Below, in pieces: positions 16,089 through 23,800 of a DNA stretch of 42,079 nt. Position numbers and translations under genes: made by a program. The notes beneath the pieces are model-generated. The model was not told the origin of the DNA and made no database searches. It saw only the letters and a program-made list of their open reading frames with translations. Source of the DNA: an uncultured Muribaculaceae bacterium. Its GTDB lineage: Bacteria; Bacteroidota; Bacteroidia; Bacteroidales; Muribaculaceae. Position 1 is the stretch's first letter. Each line of letters opens with the position of its first letter. The DNA lies in the NCBI GenBank assembly GCA_910579305.1, contig CAJTTA010000015.1, positions 1-42,079 of the forward strand, given 5' to 3'.

Positions 16089-17467
16089 TTGTTCTTGATG
16101 ATTTGAGCCATGAATTCAGCTTCGCACACTATTTTCTCTCCGACAAAGGCATATCCCTTCACCGTGGCGCAACCGCGGCGTATCTCTGTAGTGAGAGCCA
16201 CATGCAGCAGCAGGGTATTGCCCGGAACCACCTTCTGGCGGAACTTCACATTGTCTATCTTCATGAAGTATGTGGAATAACGCTCGGGATCTTCCACATT
16301 ATTAAGCACCAGCACACCGGCCGTCTGAGCCATGGCCTCTACTATGAGCACACCCGGCATCACCGGCTCCTGAGGGAAATGGCCCTGGAAGAACGGTTCG
16401 TTGACAGTCACGTTCTTCACAGCCACCGCATGCTTCTTATCCATCTCGATGACCTTGTCGACCAGCAAGAAGGGGTAGCGGTGAGGAAGAAGATTGCGCA
16501 CTCCGTTGACATCTATGAGAGCCGGCTTGTTAGGGTCATAGAGCGGCGCCTGAATTTCCGTATGCTTCACCTCCTTGCGGAGCATGCGGGTAAACTTGCT
16601 GTTGATGCCGTGACCCGGACGCACAGCCACCACGCGGCCCATGATGGGACGGCCCACCAGAGCCAGATCGCCTATCACGTCCATCAACTTGTGGCGTGCC
16701 GGCTCATTATCCCACTTCAGAGGGGACTCATTGATATACCCGAGCTTGGAAAGAGTGCGGAGAGGAATTCCCACGATGTCGCACAGATGATCTATGTTTT
16801 CCTGCGATGTCTCGCGATCATAAATCACTATGGCATTGTCAAGGCTGCCGCCTTTGATGAGCCCTCCTGCAAGAAGCGGCTCGATCTCCCTTACGAAGAC
16901 AAATGTGCGTGCACTGGCCACCTTGTCGCGGAAATCCCGCATGTCGTCAAGCATGGCAAACTGATTGGGCAGTATCGGAGAATTATATTCCACCATCACC
17001 TCCACACTGAAGTGGTCATCAGGATAAATCGTGATAGTGGAACCGCTCTCCTCATCACGCATCGTGGTCTTCTGCTTGATTATATAGAAATCCTTGTCGG
17101 CATTCTGCTCTTCCACGCCTGTCTCTTCGATGGCTTTCATATATTCAATGGCAGAGCCGTCGAGGATGGGGAGTTCAGGGGCATTGACCTGCACGAGGCA
17201 ATTGTCGATACCGCTGGCACACAAGGCTGCCAGCGCATGCTCCACAGTGCTCACACGCACATCGCGCTTGCCGAGCACCGTTCCGCGGGTGGTGTCCACC
17301 ACATTCTCGGCCACAGCGTCTATTACCGGCTGATCCTCCAGGTCTACGCGCTGAAACTTATATCCGTGTCCCACGGGAGCCGGGAGGAAAGTGGCTGTGA
17401 TATCAAGACCGCTGTGCAGTCCGCGCCCCTGCACTGTAAAAGGGGCCTTGAGAGTGAGTTGATTCAT
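16085..17467 (-). CDS. lpxC/fabZ: LpxC-FabZ fusion: UDP-3-O-acyl-GlcNAc deacetylase / 3-hydroxyacyl-ACP dehydratase
   Basis: This 460-residue bifunctional protein joins the committed, zinc-dependent lipid A deacetylase to a fatty-acid dehydratase. LpxC occupies about 1-305, with zinc ligands His77 (VEHALAAL), His259 and Asp263 (RHKLMDVIGD). FabZ occupies about 320-460, with His329 (LLPHRYPF) and Glu377 in GHFPQEPVMPGVLIVEAMAQ. LpxC consumes and FabZ removes 3-hydroxyacyl pools, so the fusion couples the branch point stoichiometrically. Such fusions are known in Bacteroidota. It lies 30 bp after lpxD and overlaps lpxA by 4 nt. All catalytic residues are present. Confidence 0.96.
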   Translation of the reverse strand: MNQLTLKAPFTVQGRGLHSGLDITATFLPAPVGHGYKFQRVDLEDQPVIDAVAENVVDTTRGTVLGKRDVRVSTVEHALAALCASGIDNCLVQVNAPELPILDGSAIEYMKAIEETGVEEQNADKDFYIIKQKTTMRDEESGSTITIYPDDHFSVEVMVEYNSPILPNQFAMLDDMRDFRDKVASARTFVFVREIEPLLAGGLIKGGSLDNAIVIYDRETSQENIDHLCDIVGIPLRTLSKLGYINESPLKWDNEPARHKLMDVIGDLALVGRPIMGRVVAVRPGHGINSKFTRMLRKEVKHTEIQAPLYDPNKPALIDVNGVRNLLPHRYPFLLVDKVIEMDKKHAVAVKNVTVNEPFFQGHFPQEPVMPGVLIVEAMAQTAGVLVLNNVEDPERYSTYFMKIDNVKFRQKVVPGNTLLLHVALTTEIRRGCATVKGYAFVGEKIVCEAEFMAQIIKNK

Positions 17468-17497
17468 ATTTTGAGATAAATCTTATAAGTGACTTGA

Positions 17498-18517
17498 TTA
17501 ATGTTTTTTCTTGCCGCAACAAATATCTGCATATATCTCGGGAAGCTTCTTGAGATATACCTGAAGACGCGCATAATCCTTGGCCGGCACAGCGGGAGAA
17601 CCCATGAGCTTATGCCCGTCGCCCATCGATCTGTGCAGACCGCTTTGAGCGCCGATCTGATTACGGGAGCCTATGGAAATATGCCCGGCCATGCCTACCT
17701 GGCCCCCCACCATATTCCAGTCGCCTATATGGGAAGAGCCGGCTATGCCGCTTTGCGCCGCAAATACATTGTTCTCGCCTATCACGACGTTGTGGGCTAC
17801 CTGAATCAGATTGTCAAGCTTCGTGCCTTTGCCTACACGCGTCGCGCCCATAGTGGCGCGGTCGATAGTTGTGTTGGCACCGATCTCCACATCATCATCT
17901 ATCTCCACTATACCCATCTGCGGGATCTTCTCATAGCCTTCGGCTGAGGGAGCGAATCCGAATCCGTCGGCTCCTATCACCACGCCCGAATGGATTATGC
18001 ACCTTGAGCCTATGTGACAGCCCGGGTATATGCGTGCACCAGGATATATTATCGTATCCGCGCCGATGCTCACACCGTCGCCCACATAGCTGTGAGGATA
18101 AATCCTCACGCCGGGCGAAAGCATCGCGCCGCTGCCTATGTAAGCAAACGCGCCTATGTAAATATCTTCGGGCACTTCCACTCCCTCGGCAATAAAGCAG
18201 GGCTGCTCTATGCCTGCCGGACGCGGAAGCGAAGCCTGCACCATGGCCATGAGACGCGCCAGCGACTCATAGGGATCCTTCACGCACAGGAGAGTAAGTC
18301 CCGCCGGCAGCTCCCTCTCGGGCCTGAAATTTTCGGCCACTATGGCCACCGATGCACGGGTAGAATATATATAATGTGTGTATTTTGGATTTGCCAGGAA
18401 TGTGAGCGTTCCGGTTTCGGCTTCCTCTATCTTGGCAAACGTATGCACCATAACATCAGGATCACCTTGCACATATCCTCCGGTAAGGCCCGCAAGTTCT
18501 TTAGCTGTAATTTTCAT
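17498..18517 (-). CDS. lpxD: UDP-3-O-(3-hydroxyacyl)glucosamine N-acyltransferase
   Basis: From the ATG at 18517 (MKITAKELAGLTGG) this is 339 residues, matching Escherichia coli LpxD (341). It adds the second 3-hydroxyacyl chain in lipid A synthesis. The N-terminal uridine-binding domain (about 1-100) contains FLANPKY. The hexapeptide beta-helix (about 105-315) contains GADGFGFAP and the catalytic-histidine region QVAHNVVIG. The frame stays open upstream to 18643, but those 42 extra residues are unlike the family and cross the likely promoter. It is the first gene of the lpx operon, divergent from serine palmitoyltransferase. Confidence 0.94.
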   Translation of the reverse strand: MKITAKELAGLTGGYVQGDPDVMVHTFAKIEEAETGTLTFLANPKYTHYIYSTRASVAIVAENFRPERELPAGLTLLCVKDPYESLARLMAMVQASLPRPAGIEQPCFIAEGVEVPEDIYIGAFAYIGSGAMLSPGVRIYPHSYVGDGVSIGADTIIYPGARIYPGCHIGSRCIIHSGVVIGADGFGFAPSAEGYEKIPQMGIVEIDDDVEIGANTTIDRATMGATRVGKGTKLDNLIQVAHNVVIGENNVFAAQSGIAGSSHIGDWNMVGGQVGMAGHISIGSRNQIGAQSGLHRSMGDGHKLMGSPAVPAKDYARLQVYLKKLPEIYADICCGKKKH

Positions 18518-18610
18518 CTCAACATTCAGTGGTCGGCGCATGGCTGCACAGGAATTCTCTTGCTGCCTACCACCGACAATATTAATTACTGTGGTTACTG
18601 AAATATTTTG

Positions 18611-18643
18611 CAAATATCGGAAAAAATCCCCACATAACTGCAA
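18611..18643 (-). promoter_or_regulatory. Possible lpxD operon promoter
   Basis: On the minus strand GATATTTG (18618-18611) differs from the -7 consensus at its first base, and TTG (18643-18641) lies 22 nt further upstream. The -7 box is embedded in the 15-bp palindrome, so a repressor or activator could act here. A start near 18605 would leave a leader of about 88 nt before lpxD. Confidence 0.35.
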
Positions 18644-18701
18644 TATATACTAAAAAATCAGAAAAAATGCTGCTGATTGGCCTACGGACTAATGTTGCAT
18701 C

Positions 18702-18732
18702 TGCACATTTTATGGCAAATGTGCATTTTTTT
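18702..18732 (+). terminator. Orphan intrinsic-terminator-like hairpin
   Basis: A perfect 9-bp stem TGCACATTT / AAATGTGCA with a TATGGC loop is followed directly by seven T residues on the plus strand. No plus-strand gene precedes it; lpxD runs the other way. It may end an unannotated small RNA or antisense transcript, or insulate the spt promoter. Confidence 0.6.
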
Positions 18733-18765
18733 AATAGAAACAACTTCCATTTCGAAAAAATTCGT

Positions 18766-18773
18766 TAACTTTG
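18766..18773 (+). promoter_or_regulatory. -7 box (TAACTTTG) for serine palmitoyltransferase
   Basis: TAACTTTG is a full match to the -7 consensus; no clear -33 TTTG is present. The expected start near 18779 gives a 54-nt leader whose first 30 bases can form a hairpin (18778-18810). Confidence 0.6.
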
Positions 18774-18832
18774 CAGCCTGAATATATTCAAAGCTATGGA
18801 TAGCATTCAGATAGTTTAGAATAAGTAAGACT

Positions 18833-20020
18833 ATGAAACTTCTTCAAGAGAAATTATCGCGCTACGATGCCCCCCAAAAGGCCATGGCAGCCGGTATATA
18901 TCCCTACTTTCGCGCCATTTCATCGGAACAGGATACCGAAGTGCTCATGAATGGCAAAAAGGTGCTCATGTTCGGCTCCAACAGCTATATGGGACTCACT
19001 AATGATCCCCGTGTGATCGAAGCTGCGGTCGCCGCGACAAAAAAATATGGCACAGGCCTGGCGGGAAGCCCTTTCCTGAATGGCACACTTGACATCCACA
19101 AGCAGCTTGAGGCCCGCCTGGCAGAATATGTCGGCAAGGAAGACGCAATGCTCTATTCCACCGGCTTCGGTGTAAACCTGGGTGTAGTCTCCACCCTCAC
19201 CGGGCGCGAGGATTACATAATACTTGACGAGCAGGATCACGCATCCATCATAGAAGGACGCCGTCTCTCTTTCTCCAACTACCTCAAATATCGACACAAC
19301 GATATGACTTCGCTGGAGGATCAGCTCAAGAAATGTGATCCCGAAAAGGTCAAGCTCATAGTGACCGACTCTGTGTTCTCCATGGAAGGAGATGTGGCCA
19401 ATCTGCCTGCGATCGTAGACCTTGCCAAGAAATATAATGCTACCGTCATGGTAGATGAGGCTCACGGCATAGGTGTCTTCGGCGAAGGCGGACGCGGTGC
19501 ATGTCAGCATTACGGAGTGACTCAGGACGTGGATCTGATCATGGGCACATTCTCCAAATCTTTCGCCGCTTTGGGCGGATTCATCGCCACCGACAAGGAG
19601 ATAACCAATTTCCTGCGCCACCACTCACGCCCTTACATCTTCACCGCATCAATCACACCTGCAAACGTGGCGGCTGTCAACAAGTCTCTCGACATCATGC
19701 TCTCGGAGCCTGAACGACAGCAGCATCTGTGGGACATAACACACTTCGCTCTTGACGCTTTCCGCGAAATGGGATGCGAGATAGGCCATACGTCTACTCC
19801 TATCATACCGCTATTCATAAGGGATGACTATAAGACTTTCCGCGTGACACGCGATCTGCTCGATGAAGGTGTATTCGTTAATCCGGTGGTAAGTCCGGCC
19901 GTAGCGCCTAAGGATACTCTTATCCGCTACTCTCTTATGGCCACTCACACCAAGGAACAGGTGACTCGCTCTCTTGAAGCCATTGAGAAAGTATTTAAAA
20001 AGAATGGAATCATAAAATAA
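18833..20020 (+). CDS. spt: Serine palmitoyltransferase (alpha-oxoamine synthase family)
   Basis: This 395-residue PLP enzyme condenses L-serine with a fatty acyl-CoA or acyl-ACP to 3-ketosphinganine, the first step of sphingolipid synthesis. The PLP-lysine is Lys242 in GTFSKSFAALGG. His136 (DEQDHAS) stacks on the cofactor and Asp208/His211 (VDEAHG) contact it. The N-terminal GSNSYMGL and TGLAGSPFLNG stretches fit the family. The relative KBL/BioF enzymes use other substrates, but the N-terminus and the Bacteroidota context favour SPT. It is divergent from the lipid A operon, has its own promoter and ends at a terminator 35 bp downstream. The other sphingolipid genes are not in the window. 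Confidence 0.88.
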   Translation: MKLLQEKLSRYDAPQKAMAAGIYPYFRAISSEQDTEVLMNGKKVLMFGSNSYMGLTNDPRVIEAAVAATKKYGTGLAGSPFLNGTLDIHKQLEARLAEYVGKEDAMLYSTGFGVNLGVVSTLTGREDYIILDEQDHASIIEGRRLSFSNYLKYRHNDMTSLEDQLKKCDPEKVKLIVTDSVFSMEGDVANLPAIVDLAKKYNATVMVDEAHGIGVFGEGGRGACQHYGVTQDVDLIMGTFSKSFAALGGFIATDKEITNFLRHHSRPYIFTASITPANVAAVNKSLDIMLSEPERQQHLWDITHFALDAFREMGCEIGHTSTPIIPLFIRDDYKTFRVTRDLLDEGVFVNPVVSPAVAPKDTLIRYSLMATHTKEQVTRSLEAIEKVFKKNGIIK

Positions 20021-20054
20021 TCCAATTCTCTGATTTTTACACTCATACAATATC

Positions 20055-20090
20055 CGGCGCATAATTTCACATTGTGCGCCGCACTTTTTT
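20055..20090 (+). terminator. Terminator of serine palmitoyltransferase gene
   Basis: A stem beginning CGGCGCATAAT pairs with ATTGTGCGCCG (one G-T pair, TTCAC loop) and is followed by CACTTTTTT on the plus strand. Confidence 0.85.
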
Positions 20091-20125
20091 TCGTTCCGCG
20101 GCGTGGATAATTCATTTATTTGAAT

Positions 20126-20133
20126 TAATTTCG
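20126..20133 (+). promoter_or_regulatory. Weak -7 box (TAATTTCG) for the pRiA4b ORF-3-like gene
   Basis: TAATTTCG differs from the -7 consensus by one base. It lies after the spt terminator and 33 nt before the ATG, a sensible place for an independent promoter. No -33 box is obvious. Confidence 0.35.
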
Positions 20134-20166
20134 CACAGAATTTTCAACGAATTTAAATTTACTCCC

Positions 20167-20703
20167 ATGATATACCGATTTAAAATTGTATCTGATGAAG
20201 TTGACAACTTCAAGCGTGAAATCGAAATCGATGCCGACTCCTCATTCCTGGTGCTGCGGAATGCCATCCTCGACAGTGTGGGCTATACCAAGGATGAAAT
20301 GAACTCTTTCTTCCTCTGCGATGATGACTGGAGCAAACGCGAAGAGGTGACACTGGAAGATATGGGTTCTGAGTATGATGAGGACGTATGGCTCATGGAC
20401 GACACCCATATAAACGAGCTTGTGGAAGAGGAAGGCCAGAGAATGATTTTCGTGTTTGACTACATGACCGAGCGCTCATTCTTCATGGAACTAAAGAAAA
20501 TCGTGCCCGGCAAGACCCTCCTGGATCCCCTTTGCACGCGCAAGGAAGGCAAGGCTCCCGCCCAGCATATAGACATGAAGGAATTTGACGCCAAGGTCGA
20601 CAAGAGGGCTGCAAATGCCGAAATAGATCTCGATGCTGACCTTTACGGAGACACGCAATATAACATAGATGAGCTCCCGGAAGGTTTCGAAGGATTCAAC
20701 TGA
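20167..20703 (+). CDS. Plasmid pRiA4b ORF-3-like family protein
   Basis: This 178-residue acidic protein begins MIYRFKIV and contains the family-type pattern of an N-terminal beta strand, a helix with FLVLRNAILDSVGY, FFLCDDDW, and FVFDYMTERSFFMELKKI. The family (PF07929, also called IS1096 passenger TnpR-like) has no established biochemical function; the name does not imply mobility here. The C-terminal 40 residues are acidic and probably flexible (EIDLDADLYGD, ELPEGFEGF). I start it at 20167; a longer in-frame start at 20074 lies inside the spt terminator and lacks family similarity. It is flanked by its own weak promoter and a terminator array, so it seems monocistronic. No transposase is nearby. 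Confidence 0.72.
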   Translation: MIYRFKIVSDEVDNFKREIEIDADSSFLVLRNAILDSVGYTKDEMNSFFLCDDDWSKREEVTLEDMGSEYDEDVWLMDDTHINELVEEEGQRMIFVFDYMTERSFFMELKKIVPGKTLLDPLCTRKEGKAPAQHIDMKEFDAKVDKRAANAEIDLDADLYGDTQYNIDELPEGFEGFN

Positions 20704-20727
20704 TAATATAATCAAAGTCATATAACT

Positions 20728-20779
20728 CGGGCGACGCGAAGATACATTCTTCTGCGTCGCCCGCATTGTTTTTCAATGC
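20728..20779 (+). terminator. Terminator of the pRiA4b ORF-3-like gene with nested second hairpin
   Basis: CGGGCGACGC pairs with GCGTCGCCCG (20728-20763), with extra inner pairs GAAGA/TCTTC. The following TTTTT is itself the loop of a perfect GCATTG-TTTTT-CAATGC hairpin (20763-20779). The two stems share one G at 20763. Confidence 0.75.
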
Positions 20780-20792
20780 AGAGCCAAACGAG

Positions 20793-20825
20793 AGTCGCCC
20801 GGCAACGATTGATTGCCGGGCGACT
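20793..20825 (-). terminator. Terminator-like hairpin of the 1,506-residue secreted-protein gene
   Basis: A perfect 13-bp stem AGTCGCCCGGCAA / TTGCCGGGCGACT lies 25 bp past the stop codon of the minus-strand gene. The minus-strand flank is only weakly T-rich (CTCTCGTTT). Its GTCGCCC/GGGCGAC core also occurs in the facing hairpin at 20728-20763. Confidence 0.65.
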
Positions 20826-20849
20826 GATGATTACAGGGCGGAGATGCGC

Positions 20850-23800
20850 TTAACGCACGATCACTTTAAAGGACTTGTCTGCTACGGTCACGATATAAAT
20901 GCCGGGAACGATCGAGATGGTCTCATGGCCGGAAGCCATTGTGCCGGAGAAGAGCGTCTTGCCATCGATGCTGAACACAGATGCAAGCTTATCCTGCGCA
21001 TTGATAACATGTATGGCTCCTCGTGAAGACATAACTGCTATGGCTCCGGCATCACCGAGAGTCATAATTCCGGCGGGATCCATATTAAACACGTTGCTGG
21101 GAGCTGCCTCTATGCCGCCATATACCGGGCATACGGTATACTGGACTTTATCGGTAGTATTAACATTCTCATCCACAAATCTGCGACGGCCTATGAGAGA
21201 CTCATTGACGCGCACTCCATCGCGATACAGATTGTAGCCGTCCACGCGAAGATGTGTGGGATAAGCCTCAAACTGGAGGTCATCGAGAAGCAGCGCACTC
21301 TGATGATAGCCTACATATTGAATGGCAAAATACTTGGCTCCCTCAGGCAGGGCGTAGAAGCAAAGCTCCCATTCGGTGCCGGCTGATACGGGAGTATCAC
21401 CATTAAGGCTATGGAATGAAGCGGGATCTGTGTCGGTAGAGGAGTAATAGACATTGAAGCGCTCCTCTGAATCACGCTCGTTAAGACGACGTATGTAGAA
21501 GGAAATGAGCTGTGCTTCGCCTGAAAGCTCGGGAGAAATCAGCCAGTCATTGTTAGGAGTGCCTGCTGCAGCCCATGACGTGAACACCTGAGTGCCCGAA
21601 TGAGGCTGCCATGTATTGTCGGATGTCACGTCTGAGGGACGGAACACCATCCAGGCCTGCGGCTGGTCATTATTATCCCAGGAGAGAAGATTTCCTGCAG
21701 TATCCTGGAATTTAAACGGCACCGCGCCGTCGCCGTCATACATTGTCCAGGCTCCTACCTCTGCTATAGAGAATGCATCGTAGGCTTCGGCTCCTTCATC
21801 GACGGTTTCGATAAACTCGGCCTCCGAAGGCAAGCCCCACCACATGGTGACGGTGCCGTCAGCCTCATTGTATTCGCCGGTGAGATCGGTGACATAAGGA
21901 AGATTGAGCGGCTGCACTGCCACAGACAGGGACATGGCATTGTTATCAGGCACTGCATCTTCAGATGCTACCGGAGCAATCTCAGCTGTAAGCTCTATCA
22001 TATCGTCAGATCCATCGGGAGCCACATATGTGAACTCCACTGTCATTCTCTCTTCAGAAGACAGATAGTCGATCTTCTTCTCTGCCACAAGGTCGCCGTC
22101 GGCATAAAGATACAGAGGAAGATTCTCATAATCGGAGCCGCCCACATTGGCTATGGCCACAGTGTAAGTATTCTCAAGTGTCTCGCGCACCTTTGTGGGG
22201 CCGGTGAATGAGGTGAGCCTTACATCTTTGTCAAGCGGCGTGCCGGTGATTTCCAGATTATCGAGATGAATACGGCGCTCGCCATCGGTGGGAGAATTCG
22301 TAATGTTGCCTATTAAAATAATCGACACACGGTCATTGCCGCAGTAAGGGGTGAGATCTACAGTCTGCTTCTTCCAGCCAGCCCACTTGCTGGGATTGAA
22401 AGTGACACCCGTAGTTTCCTGTGTCTTGCCTTCGATATCGACAGCCACGCTGATCCAGTCGTTAGTAGGATCATAAGTGTTCTCGCCATACATCCAGAAG
22501 GTAAGCTTGGCATCCTTCACTCCGCTCAGGTCAATACGAGGACTCCAATAAGCGGACTGCCCCCCGGCCAATTCCCGATTCACTTCCAAAGAGAGAATGC
22601 CCCATCCGTCCTGGCCATCCACCAAAGGCACATATCCCTTGGAAGTGATAATCCAAGAAGCAGTGCCATTGCTGCTGGAGAGCCACGGAGAGGTCACGGG
22701 TATCTGATCTTTCCAGGTTTCAGCAAAAGGAAGAGGATAGGCTGGCCCTACATATACAGGATTCGACAAAGTGGCGTAACTCTCATCATCACCATTCACG
22801 CATGCCACATAGTAGGAGGTCACACCCTGCTGGTCGCCACAAGTGGCAGTGGGATTGTTGTCGATAAATTGACATTCCTTAAGGCCGCGGCCTATGAGGT
22901 CATATTCATTACCGCCAAGCGGGCGATATACCAGATAGCGAAGTGAAGTATAGTCGATTTCGTTGCCGTTTTCATCTACACGGGCAGTGGGAGCGTTCCA
23001 TGTGAGAAGCACCTGCGAGGGGCTGAGCGAGACAGCCTTGACGTTGGTCACGGGCTGCGGACAGCCAGCACGCAAGTCTATGCTTATTGAGGCTTCAAGG
23101 CCGGTGCCTACACTATTCTCAGGCACGACACGATAAGCATTCACCGCAGGAGCGGCCTGCGTGTCTTCGTAAGTCACAGTCTGTCCCGGAGTAACATTTG
23201 TGAATGTCTTGATCGGCTCTTCTCCCGTGCCGCGATAAAGCTTAATATCCATAGTGCCGTCAAGCTTCTCTTCGGCTGCATTGATGAGAGGAGCGGTAAA
23301 GCTTATGAGGACTTTGCCTGAAGCGCGGTCAATGACAGAAGCAACAAGGTCGTTCACCACATTGGGCACAGCTGAACTGCCACACTCCTCTATAAGTATA
23401 TTATCCACACTGAAGTGATTGGCATCGGGCGTGATATCACGGAATCCTATGAATGAGTCACCCTTATTGGGGGCGAAATAACGGCTCTGGGTCAGCACAG
23501 ATGTCATAGTGGAAAAAGCCACTTCATCATAGATCTTCTTGTGCATGCCATCTACCGTGGGAGCATTGCCGCAATATACCTGGAGGTGATTGGGCGTGCC
23601 ATTGTCATAATAGCCATACTGCTGCCACGTTATGCGATAGAGCTTGCCTGAATCAAGTGCAAGCTTGGGAGTGATGAACCAGTCGTCGGAAGGGCCTACT
23701 GTCGTGAAGTGATAGAAGAACGCGCATGCATACTGTTCATCATATTTCCACACGGGATCTTCCCAGCCCCATTCGCCACCATCTTCATTGGCGTCGATGA

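Larger units (their letters stand above)
18518..18832. other. Divergent intergenic region between lpxD and spt
   Basis: This 315-bp stretch has no gene I can support. From left to right it holds: the lpxD leader; a 15-bp palindrome ATATTT-TGC-AAATAT (18603-18617) overlapping a likely lpxD -7 box; AT-rich DNA; an orphan plus-strand terminator-like hairpin (18702-18732); the spt -7 box (18766-18773); and a leader that can fold (CTGAAT 18778-18783 with ATTCAG 18805-18810, enclosing GCTAT-GG-ATAGC). Confidence 0.7.

Noticed and set aside
16049..17479. A 476-codon open frame on the plus strand across lpxC-fabZ
   Set aside because: It lies wholly antisense to a gene with intact catalytic motifs, has a low-complexity His-rich translation and no promoter; it is a by-product of codon bias.
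18920..19624. A 234-codon minus-strand frame inside spt
   Set aside because: Antisense to a confident enzyme gene; no recognisable domain.
20167..20703. Insertion sequence remnant, because the protein family name mentions IS1096
   Set aside because: No transposase, terminal inverted repeats or target duplications were found around it.
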